NCBI RefSeq assembly: GCF_008831285.2
Contig: NC_045146.1
Coordinates: 9,064,972 to 9,128,971, forward strand
Direction: 5' to 3'
Origin: Nymphaea colorata
Lineage: Eukaryota; Streptophyta; Magnoliopsida; Nymphaeales; Nymphaeaceae
Length of the DNA stretch: 64,000 bases
Shown piece after piece: positions 49,375 through 60,249 of this stretch; the stretch's first letter is position 1, and every line of letters starts with the position of its first letter. The notes under the pieces were generated by a model that was not told the DNA's origin, searched no databases, and worked only from the letters and a program-made list of their open reading frames with translations. Position numbers and translations under genes: made by a program.

Positions 49375-52300
49375 CATTATTGAAGATAAGGCTCAAGGCA
49401 AAACTGTTGTCGCTTTTGTTGATGAGAAGATTAGAAAAGAAAATCAGGTGTATAATCAACAATAACATCAAGATATTGGTGCCAATCAAGATCCTAAAAA
49501 TCAGGAAACGGATGACCCTTGTATTCCTTTAAATGTCAATGGAACCTCTCACACAAATGATTAAGGCACGAGAGAGAAATAATTTGTTCGTGGATGTAGA
49601 CTCATTCCTAAGTCGAACCATGTTAAAATCTCTATGTTTGCTTCTTTCCCTTTTATGGTATCAGAGCCTCATCAGTAGCTGTAAAAACAGATTCTACTCA
49701 TGTTGATAATACCTGCCGATGATCTCAAATCCAGCAATACAAGCTGTCGAGCAGGAATCTAGAGATATCCTAGACACCTGCAGATCCTCCCCAAGTTGTT
49801 TTTGAAATCCTTGGAGCCAAGCAAAAGTGCGATCATTTTTTTGTTGAAACAAAGGAAGAACACAAAACTGTTGCTGAAATAGAGGAAAAACATGACAACG
49901 ATTTTTGCTATCGTTGTTAAATCTGAGCACTATAGCTGTCAAGCAGAAGTTCAAACAATTTTTGAACGTCTGTAGATACTTCTAGTGCTTTTGCAGGTTT
50001 TTTGGAGCCGTGAGGAGGGAGCGCCAGATTTTTTTAAGCATCACCTATCAAGGAACAAGAGGAACAGGGTAACGTTTCGTGAAATACTAACAAGAGTTCA
50101 TGTACTACTTTCCACCCTTCATTCTATCGTTTGGTGTTGTCTCCATGGGCAATCTTTTCCTACGAAATTTCAATGAAAGAACATCTCTATTGGTATGAAT
50201 CTAATGGTTCCAATTTTGACAAAATTCGTGACCAGAGCAGGCCAAACTCGTTCAAATTCTGATCGCCACTTCTGCTGCAAGTTTATGCTTCTTTTACCAT
50301 CAACATCTGCAAAAACAGAGTCGTCGAGTGGGTCTTTACGGCTGCAAGAACAAAGTAGTCGAGTGGGTTATTTCTCTCTGCTAGTGACCAGGATATTAGC
50401 TTGTGGTTGTCATAAGTTTTCATTCAAACATTGCTGAAAACAACGCCAATCATGCATCAGAGCCTGCTACACCAGTTACATCTCAAACTACAGGTCAGAT
50501 TTTTCCAATACTGCCTGCACCTACAAATCTACAATATCTGCTTTCCATTAAGCTTGCATCAGATAAGTATTTGATTTGGGAATCTCAGTTTACACCTCTC
50601 TTTAAGAGTTATAATATCATGGGATTCATAGATGGTAAACAACCATGTCCATCTGAATGGATTGATGACAACAATGGTTTAAAGCATCACAATCCAAAAT
50701 ATGATGAATAGTATAGATTAGATCAACTGTTATTAAATTGGATTCTGTCATCTTTAACTGATCTTGTTCATAGTCATGTTGTGGGAATTTCTTCCTCTCA
50801 TGAATTATGGAATGCCCTCAAGCATATATATGCTGCTCAATCTAGAGCTAGAATCCAGCAATTGAAAAACCAACTTTAGAATTTAAGAAAAGACATTGAA
50901 ACTATTTCAGAATATTTTTGTAGAGCAAAAAGTATTGCTCACCAATTAGCACTAGCATCCAATCGAGTGGATGATGATAATTTGATCACCAAGCCAAATG
51001 ATTTATTAACTCAATTTACTTCAATTTTTTTTCACCTTTTGATAAAAGTTTAAGGAAATACTTAACTTTAAAAGAATTTTATTTCTTCGCCTTATAAAAT
51101 GTTAACTTCTTTACCAAGAACTGCACCAGATTTAGGTTGAACATGATAGTCGGGCAAATATGAAATGCATTAAGAATGAATGTAACCCTTCAATTAGTTA
51201 CCCTTGGTAAAGGTGCTGAGAACGACTAAGTCTCATACTTTTGATAGCCTATATTTATTGCCAATGGATCCCCTAAAGCAATTGAATGTACTAGGGAGGC
51301 TATATTTTGAAAACAAAAAAAAATCTTATGCATTTTATGTTCTAGAAATTTCAACTAGCTTGATATTAGTGAGTAAAATTAACAAAAATTCATAATTGGT
51401 TGGCAATCTTCTCTCCCAATGATGTGACTTTTCTGGATCTGGACAAGAAGAAAGATATTGATAAACATCTTGAGTGTAAGAGTCTCTCTTTGATGGATCA
51501 GGATTGTCAGACTTCTTATTCACAATCATAAATCAAAAGGATATGAATATCAAATGAGGCATGCTAGACTTGGTTACATTTCATATTGAATCCCGAAACA
51601 CCTTGTCTGACATCTTAGTATAAAATATTGGGCATGTAATGCGTATGACTTTTTACATCCCTACTAGGCTACCATTTCAGTCTAGTGTTGAAAAGTCATT
51701 TGCAGTTTTTAGTTTAGTTCACTCTAGCAGTTGCTTAATATTACTCGATCTCTTATAAGGCATATGTATGAATGTTCTTCTATGTTTTTGGACTTATGCA
51801 ATAGGGATAACATGCTATTTGGCTAACAAAATTCCAAATTTTACATTGATGAACACTTTCCTATTCAATTTCTTCTTAACAAAATCTATTTTCTATACAA
51901 CATATAAAGGTGATTGGGTGCAAGTGCTATGCACATGTTCAAGAAAGTAAAAGAAGAAATGAAAAGCATGACATGAAGTGTGTATCATTGGGCATTCAAA
52001 TATGAAAAGGTGTACAAGTGTTATGAACCTATTTCCTGGAAATACCTGCTACTCGAGATGTCAAATTCTTTGAAATAGAACCATAGTTTGAGAAACCAAA
52101 CCAGGGGGAGGGAAACTTGCATTTCATATACCTGTCCTAAGAATTCTTGCCCTCCTCTTACTCTTGCCATACTTTTCCCCTTGTAAGCACATGTAATCAA
52201 GTTCCCACATAGACCAGGACATATTAGACCCTCGAACATAAAAATCACCATGTTGTTACTAGTGGTGAGCCACCTCAAACTAGTGAAGAAGGCCAAGTTG

Positions 52301-52760
52301 TAGAACCAACCCTTAACCAAACTCGTGAGCAACTTGTGAGGCATTCCTCGACCTGCTAAACCCCCTAGTAATCTTAGTATTATTAAACTTACCTCGCTAT
52401 TCAAATATCTCATTCAATTAACAAGTACCTTGTCTTTGAAAACTCGTTGACTCCTTACAAATCATACATCCTTAACACGTACTTTTATCATGAACACAAA
52501 AACTTTGATGAAGCTAATAGGGACTTGAACTATGGAGTAGATGCTAGAAGAACTGTCAACCTTGGAAAAAAACCAAACATGAGACCTTGTAACTTACCGG
52601 AAGGGGAAAAAAAGTAGTTCGTTGCAAATGGCACTATAGAGTGGTTCAAAAGTCCGTCTGGTGGCAAAAATATTTACCTAGATTGAAGGAATTAACTAAA
52701 ACAGCATGTTTGCCCTAGTTACCAAGATGAACATAGTCACAACTTTATTTTCGGTGGTAC
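49375..52760 (+). mobile_element. Third copia relic (5' LTR to start of reverse transcriptase)
   Basis: A likely LTR (about 49375-49655) ends before TGGTATCAGAGCC at 49656. Its last 100 bases resemble those of the complete element at 12599. Gag follows (LASDKYLIWESQF, NIMGFIDGKQPCPS, LWNALKHIYAAQSRARIQQL) at 50430-50990. Integrase traces are near 51650-51950, the post-integrase block (TRDVKFFEIEP) near 52050, and an RT start (RCKWHYRVVQKS) near 52620. It is heavily broken, and no 3' LTR was found. Confidence 0.78.
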
Positions 52761-53570
52761 CTTGTAATAATTAATCAGGCTTCACAAATAACATATTAAT
52801 CAAAAGCATGATATTGAGGTGATATGTTCATACAACACTACAAGAATTAGTTACACATTAAAACTCTAACATCCTTACAGTTTCTAACCAAGAATATAGC
52901 AAAAGTATAGTTGTATTTACCAAAGAAGAAAAATAGATCAAATTTATACTAATTGATAAGCAAAACTCATATCACAAAACCATGATAAGATATTACCACA
53001 ACATTCCCAATTTGAGCATTCATAGCATGTACTGATCAAGATGTTGGCTTGCGCAATATCAGTCAAGCTCAAGTAGTCAAGTTGAGTGATGTCTAACTCA
53101 AGTGGTTAGGTTGGTTGATGACAATCTAGTTCAAGTGGACAAGTTGAGCAATAAGAATCTAGCTCAAGTGGTTAGGCTGAACGATAACAGTCTTAACTCA
53201 AGCGGTTAAGTAGTTGAGGGATAATACTTTAGCTCAAGCAGCCAAGTTGAGCAACAACAGTCCAAATCAAGTGATTATGTCAGCCTATAGCAGAGTATTT
53301 TGAGCTAAATAAATGTCAACTCAAAGCAATAGAAGATATGTTTGAGTAGATAGGGGCCCTCATCGAAGTATTTGTCCCAAGTAATACCTTCTAGACAAAT
53401 GCATCTTTTATTCCAACAATTACATCTTTTATTCCAACAATACATTCCATGCACAAGAAAATCATCCAAAACACTAAACTTACCCAATAACTCATATAAA
53501 TTGCCATAAATTTCATTAAAATGACATTTTAGATTTCAAAATTAATTTGCAAACTTTAATGCAGCTCCAA
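52760..53570. other. Intergenic stretch with minisatellite
   Basis: Nothing coding recognised. It contains the repeat described at 53041-53285. Confidence 0.45.
53041..53285. repeat. Degenerate minisatellite, ~35-45-bp units
   Basis: Six or so units built on CTCAAGTGGTTAGGTTGAG followed by GATAACAGTCT-like spacers. The unit length varies. Confidence 0.85.
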
Positions 53571-53599
53571 CACATATGGAAAAATAGCGTAGTATGCTA

Positions 53600-54530
53600 C
53601 CAAGGACTGGTTTAGAACAAAGCTGTAATGTAGTAAATCTGCCAAATTCTTCCAGGCCCAATAGCATGTGTTAGATGTGAATGCCCACAGCTCCAAATGT
53701 TACAACACACTTGTCATGTCCCAAAACAATTTTCTTCTATAGAAACTCAAAAACATTTTATCATACCACTATCCAAAACAAATAGACATTACATTCTTCC
53801 CCACTCTAAATTTTGTCCTTAAATACAAACTACACCAAATAATGTAGGATATAACTTTCTCATGGCATCCTCTGGTTACCATGTATATTCTTCAAACCTA
53901 TAATGTTGTTGTCAAACTTTTACGAAATTGATAACTTTATTTCTCAATTGCTTCCAATGATCTTTAAATAGGAAACTCTAGAGCAGAAAGATTATGTTTG
54001 AGATAAATTTCTTCATGAATTATATGTGTGAAGACATGGACATATTTCTCAAACATAGAAGCACAGAAAACATCATGAAAAATGGCTATATGCTGGGGTT
54101 AATCTAATATGCAAGTTTCATGCCTAAATAAAAAATCTCAAATGCTCAACATGCATGGACCTATTTTCCCTTAGCAAAACTGAATATACTTTTAGTAGGA
54201 TATATCTCTATAAAAAAATTTGCATGATTCCCACATTAGATGATCCTTTGTGACAATTTTCTACATAAGACTTTTTGATGCCTAGAGTTGAAAATAGTCT
54301 TTGCCTTATTTTCTACTTTATCAGTAAAACACTACAAAATCAATGCACTCCCAATAGAGTTTGCTTCAAAATCAGACAAAAAAATAGGTGATTGACATGG
54401 TCTACCATGCAATGCCTCAAAGGAGCCAAACATATACTCAGTTGATGGTTTCAATTATAGATTAAATTATGCTAACTTGGCACATTTATCTCATTTGCAT
54501 TCACTTCTCCCATGAATAGTACAAGCACAC
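53600..54530 (-). mobile_element. Second gypsy relic (integrase end, chromodomain-like, LTR start)
   Basis: Minus-strand translation gives an integrase piece (LAPLRHCMVDHVNH, matching the usual MAPFEALYGR region) near 54400. It then gives LRNKVINFVKV, QQHYRFEEYTW and PEDAMRKLYPTLF near 53840-53970. These match the VKVLWxxHxxEEATWE..xDMRxxYPxLF end of Del/Tekay-type gypsy pol. A GGGACATGAC-like LTR start follows near 53715. Many stops. Confidence 0.68.
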
Positions 54531-54699
54531 AATTTGGATTTTGATGATGTATAAACTGCATCTCATTTAATGAATGAATTCAAAAATTAAAGATTTAAAT
54601 AAAGATGTTGAATGTGATGCTACTACTTTTGTGAGAGGAACTGACTCATCATGTAGTAACTCTAATAGATATAGTGTAATATTTTTTTTAGATTTTTAA

Positions 54700-55172
54700 G
54701 TAAAGCAGACAATGTTCCTTTCCAAGCTCCAAAGTTCCAGCTTAATATGTATTTAAAAGATGGATTGCTCAAATGTGATGCGACCACTCACGATTCGTTT
54801 GATATATTGATTTAGTGGAAATATAAGCAATTGAAATACCCAATTTTATTACATATGGCATGAGATATATTGTGCATTCCTATTACTACAGTTGCCTCTG
54901 AATATGCTTTTAGTACTGGAGGTCAAATTGTGGATGAATGTAGGAGTTTATTGAGTCCAAAGACGGTAGAAGAAATAGTTTGTGTAGGTGATTGGATAAA
55001 ACAGTATGACAACCCTATGAATCTTGTTCCAGTATTGCTAAAGGTAAGTACTAAAATGTATATATATCAAAGTTTATCATGTTTATTTGTACTTATATGT
55101 TATAGAAGTTGTTTATTGATCAATTATTGTTGGTTTTTTTTGTAGGGTAGTACTGAAGATGAGATAGCGTGA
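54700..55172 (+). pseudogene. hAT transposase C-terminal (dimerisation domain) remnant
   Basis: An upstream block FQLNMYLKDGLLKCD and FDILI is followed by WKYKQLKYPIL. The hallmark hATC block is then ILCIPITTVASEYAFSTGG, QIVDECRSLLSPKTVEEIV and CVGDWIKQYDN. A stop falls in the tryptophan-rich stretch (FDILI, stop, WKY) and another before DILCIPI. After LLK at 55043 a GT-AG intron (55044-55145) leads to a short last exon GSTEDEIA with a stop at 55172, in phase. This domain mediates dimerisation in Ac-like transposases. Catalytic regions are not seen upstream. Confidence 0.87.
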
Positions 55173-55930
55173 CATGATTCAACATCAACTCAAACATATT
55201 ATATAGTAACAACTAACAAAATATCAGGTATTGTTCTAAGTTTGGTGGTTGTTTTGTCCTTAGATACTTGATTTTACCTTGATGACAACATTATCAACTA
55301 AATTTCTATGGAACACAATCAATAATGATTTTTTTTATGCTAACATTTTTATTTTTTGTTAGGTTCTATTGTTAGAGACTCAGAAGGAGATTTGCAGTAA
55401 TCCTTTTTACTGATAGACATCAATCTTATCTGTCAATTTGAAGTGAATGGACTGCTTTTTATTTCTTTCTTCTACGAATTTTCTGTACACAATTATTAAT
55501 GACTTAGTAATTGACCTATTAATATAAAACAATGTTATATACATCAATCTCATACTTTTTAGTTATGAGCTTTTTTATCTCGCTACATGTTATTCTTATA
55601 GCTGCCCAGATGTTGAGTTGATTGTTCATGTGGACAAAAAATACCAATTTCAGATTATTGGTACTTTTTTACAGCAAAATTTCTGGTCTTAGGTTCAATG
55701 ACACGATGGGACATGCACTTGCAAACTTCCTCTCCTTGAGAACATTGTGAGTATCTTTACCATGGATTTTATTCAACCTTGCTTTTGTTGGGATCTATCT
55801 TGTAGTACTGCACTTTTTTAAATGAGATTGTCATGCATGGAGAATATGGGATTTATTGAAGTGTAATTGCTGTTAATCCTTTTGGGCAGAGGGGTTTTGG
55901 GTTGCATGTGCAGCTTATAACAGGTTAAGT
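55173..55930. other. Stretch between hAT end and bHLH relic
   Basis: No gene or repeat recognised; AT-rich. Confidence 0.45.
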
Positions 55931-55939
55931 TGAATAGAA

Positions 55940-56885
55940 AGGGAAAATGCTGTAAACCAACCACCATCAAAAGGCCTTAGTGCAAAAAAAAAAAAAAAAA
56001 GAGGAAGACTGCGCAGGTATTTCTGCTGCTTCACTCTCAACTCTTTTTCTGTTTCATTTTTCTTGAAATCATCTTTGTTTGATGATTGTTTGTAAAATGG
56101 GTTTATCCAAATTAATTTGGTAGGGTGCTGAAATCAACCAAGTTAATAGTTCTTCATCATTGGCAATGGATACTGCGGATGACAATCTTGAAAGTAAACC
56201 AAATAGTAAGCAGCCTAATCAAAGCAATAACTCGGGCAAGCATAATGGTAAACAACCAAAAGACAATTACAAGAGTTCAGATGCACCAGAGAAAGAATAT
56301 ATCCATGTCTGTGCTAGGCAAGGCCAGACTACCAACAGTCACAATCTTGCAGAGAGGGTGAGCACTGTATACAAAATTATGAATAGTTTCTCCTTAACTT
56401 TCAAAATTAGATGTATAACCTGTCCTCATCACATCAGGGGCAAAGATAGCTTTCTGAGATGATGGAGTTGACACTTTTTATTTGGACGCTGAATTTTAGG
56501 TGAGGAGAGAGAAAAGATCAGTGAGCACATGAGGTTTCTTCAGATTTTGTTCATGGGTGCAGTAAGGTAGCCTTAACAGGATTCATTACTATGAAACATT
56601 CCTACTAAAAATTGCTTTCCATTGATTCAATTCCTTTTTTCATGTCATCGATTCATTCCTTTTTCATTTTGCCCCCAAGAGTCATGCCATGACCTGCTTG
56701 CCTTCTGGTTCAGAATCTTCAATCGCATGGTGCTCCTTCAACTACTGGTCATGTACATGACATGAATATGGTTCATCTCAACCTTCAACAAATGCAGGAA
56801 GGACTAATTCAAACTGCCACAGCCGGAGTCCCAAATGTACCAAATTCATTGAGGAGAGTAATTAGTTCTCATTTAACTTCCATTA
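55940..56885 (+). pseudogene. bHLH transcription-factor gene, decayed
   Basis: Recognisable exons in order: SKGLSAKKKK..KRKTAQ ending near 56015; GAEINQVNSSSSLAMDTAD through EKEYIHVCARQGQTTNSHN and LAER (about 56125-56358); VRREKISEHMRFLQ (about 56500-56544); and a late exon from 56712 with LQSHGAPSTTGHVHDMNMV and EGLIQTATAGVPN. The basic region keeps the H-E-R contact residues, but two expected arginines are changed (HVCARQGQ for HVRARRGQ). A one-base loss after RFLQ shifts the frame through the loop. The exons for helix 2 and the following coil are missing. The type resembles the plant bHLH74/49/CIB group, growth regulators that bind E-boxes. A long A run (55984-56000) sits in the lysine stretch. 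Confidence 0.82.
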
Positions 56886-56889
56886 ATGG

Positions 56890-57145
56890 ATACAAAGTTA
56901 AATGCCTGAATGAGCTAAACAAGTTTAACGCCTAAACGAGCTAAACGAGTTAACACCTAAACGAGTAAACGCTAAACAAGTTAACGAGTTACATGGGTTA
57001 ATGAAGTCGAGTTCACGCTCGACTTTATGTAGTTGTTATAAGAAACTCAACTCAAGTTCGAGTCAAGCTCAAGTAATTTTAGCCGAGTTGAGCTTGAGCT
57101 GGCCAAGCTTGGGCTCGACTTGGCTCGTGTGCAGCCCTAGTCACC
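56890..57145. mobile_element. Possible hAT-type MITE or CGAGC-rich repeat
   Basis: Repeated AACGAGCTAAACGAG/TTAACGAG words run into GAGCTTGAGCTGGCCAAGC and then CGTGTGCAGCCCTAG. The last word, read in reverse (CTAGGGCTGCACACGAGCC), resembles termini of common non-autonomous plant repeats. No partner terminus was found on the left. Confidence 0.4.
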
Positions 57146-57149
57146 CGTC

Positions 57150-57865
57150 TTTCTCTTTCACTCTCTCCCTACATTTTTTCTTATATATTATTTTAATTGT
57201 TGGTTTTTTTTACTTTTAGCACTATTTTTGTGGATGCTATATACTTGACAGTTTTTGTCATGATACCTACGATTAATGCACTTCACAAATGCATTTAACA
57301 ACATTGAGATAACTACTTCTGGTGAACCAAAAAGGTGGGCAAGGTGGAATATAAAATGAAAATTACATAGACTTATCATTATTAACTTAAGCATTGAAGA
57401 ATTATTTCAAGCAAACTTATAATTCTCATGTCTGTATTGTATTTAACATTTGACAATGTGAATATTATTTTTAAGCCTCAATAACGCAAGTATAGCAAGT
57501 ATCATTTCAATGTATAAGCTATTTAACCCTATTCCTCATGGATTTGACCCTGACTTGTCACTTGTGTGGAAGTTCAAAATTACAATTGGTGCATGACTTC
57601 CACGAATTTGCATTGTAAACATCCTCCACGGAAAATCACATCAATATACTCTGCGACATCCCCATGAATACACTTGCAAGACCATATCTGGTATCGGCGC
57701 ACAAAAAACAGCACCTTGGTTATAAAGAAAAGCACATATTTGATCCTGGGTTTTTGACAATCACTTGATATTATCGACTTATCATTTTCCATGATGACGT
57801 GCTAGGAAAGCAGAAAGATGGAAGAAATGAGGTCAGTTCCATTTCAAGAATAGAATGACATAACT
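57150..57865. other. Stretch downstream of the membrane-protein gene
   Basis: No gene recognised. Confidence 0.45.
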
Positions 57866-57868
57866 TAT

Positions 57869-57874
57869 TTTATT
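57869..57874 (-). terminator. Weak candidate polyadenylation signal
   Basis: AATAAA on the minus strand, about 380 bases past the stop codon at 58252. Other AT-rich signals could serve equally well. Confidence 0.22.
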
Positions 57875-58251
57875 TAGACTTAATTAATGGGAAACAAAGG
57901 GTCACGCATCTAATTCATCAGGATCCCGTAAATCAAGAGTGGAGCTTGTATCCTGCGTAAGCCGACTTCAGGAATTATCTAATGTCCTCACCCTCAGATG
58001 TTACATCCAACCGATCGTAATGCAAGTGAAGGACCCATCAAACAGAAGCAGTTTTGTGCATCAAAGGTGGTGACATAGAGCATCAAGATGAGATATCAGT
58101 AATAAGAAGGGAAAGCAACACAGTGAACAATGTAAAGAGACCACACGCACTTGTCATGAAAAAAGATTCCTGTTCAGTTTCTTCTATAGGCAGTCCTCTG
58201 ATTTAGAATGCATGAATTCAATAGAAAATTGGAAAGTTGCCAATATAGCTT

Positions 58252-60202
58252 TTACAAGGTTATAACCTTTCTAGGTAACTGCACTTCAGTCGTGTGGCCT
58301 TCATCATGGTGATGGTCATGGAAAACAAATGTTAAGATGCCAACAACACACAGAACTGTGCCCACAAGAAGCTTGTCATATCGCTCCACCCAGTGAAACT
58401 TCAGCTGGCTAGCGCCATAGAAGGACAGTGCCACCAGAGATACCATAACAGTTATAGTACTGAAAAAGAATGCAGATACTTACAAAACAGAGAAAGGAAT
58501 AAAAGGATTCAGCACATCGTTCTTATATCCTTTAAAACCCAATCAGAAAATGAAATTCCAGAAGTGAAAGGTAAGGCTTCTTTTCAAGAGTGAATTGAAG
58601 CTTACTGATGAAAGTACAAGGAAAAAATGGAGATTGTATCAGCATCAAGCTCAGCAACAAATAAGATGAGGTCTTGCAAGTAGAATGAGGTCAAGTCTTT
58701 CAGAAAAAATCTATTGCGATTGTTATTGCAAAAGCTAATGACCAAAGTGTCAAATTGACATATCTACAATGCAAGGCAACGTTACATTATCTCCCTCCCT
58801 GCAAATGAATCATACAAGGGCAAACAAATGCCTAAACAGTTTTTTTGACCAGAAACCGTTAAAAGTATGTATTGGAGGGCATGTGCATACCTATGTCACA
58901 CAGGTGCAGGGTGAGGGTGAAAATATAAATGCAGGTGCAGGTGTGAGAGGTATACCAACAGCAAAATTAATAACAGTTAACAATACAATTGAAGCAACGA
59001 TTTAGCCTATGTCACATGAGTGCGGGTGTGGCGCAGACATTGGTGAGAGCATTTCAAAGAATTTGATGCACGGAAATGACTGGGCTTATATTTTGTATTT
59101 TGGGCTTTTTTTTTATTTTTTGGTATAGTATGAGTTTTTCGGTGTATATATACAAATCTCGAGAAAACCTTAGGAAAATTAAAAAATCTAAAACTCGGCA
59201 AAATAGCAGAAATGAGAAACTAACAAAACACATCAGAAAAACTAGATAAAGTGATAAAAATGATCGATAAACAATTCCATTTAAGTTTAAATTTGAATTC
59301 ATGATGATATTGATGTAAAAAACGAGAAGAATGAAAAAATGAATAAAAACGTGACAAACATATTTTTGCATTTTTTTTTCTTTGGGTCTTTTCCCATTTT
59401 GCTTGTTTTCCTAGTTAATATCATGATAACTTTGTAATCGTCATATTCATAACAATGGTATATCTATATATATCTATATCTACATATATATATATTTTAT
59501 TTTTTAAAAAAATTTTTTTGGTATAGTATGAATTTTTCGGTGTATATATACAAATTTTGGGAAATTAAGAAATCTAAAAATCGGCAAAATAGAAGAAATG
59601 AGAAACTAATAAAAAGTTAAAAACACATCAGAAAAACTAGATAAAGTGATAAAAATGATTAATAAACAACTCCATTTAAGTTTAAATTTGAATTCATGAT
59701 GATATTGATGTAAAAAACGAGAAGAATGAAAGAATGGATAAAAACATGACAAATATACTTTTGCATTTTTTTTCTTTGGGTTTTTTTCCATTTTGCTTGT
59801 TTTCCTAGTTAATATCATGACAATTTCGTAATCGCGATATCCGTAACAATGGTATATATATATGTGTGTGTGTTTTTTTTAATTTTTTGGTATAGTATGA
59901 ATTTTTCAGTGTATATATACAAATCTTGGGAAAATTAAAAAATCTAAAAATCGGCAAAATAGAAGAAATGAGAAACTAATAAAAACACATCAGAAAAACT
60001 AGATAAAGTGATAAAAATGATTGATAAACAACTCCATTAAGTTTAAATTTGAATTCATGATGATATTAGTGTAAAAAAAGAGAAGAATGAAAGAATGGAT
60101 AAAAACATGACAAATATATTTTTGCGTTTTTTTCTTTGGGTTTTTTCCCATTTTGCTTGTTTTCCTAGTTAATATCATGATAATTTTATAATTGTGATAT
60201 CC

Positions 60203-60249
<47 letters not shown>

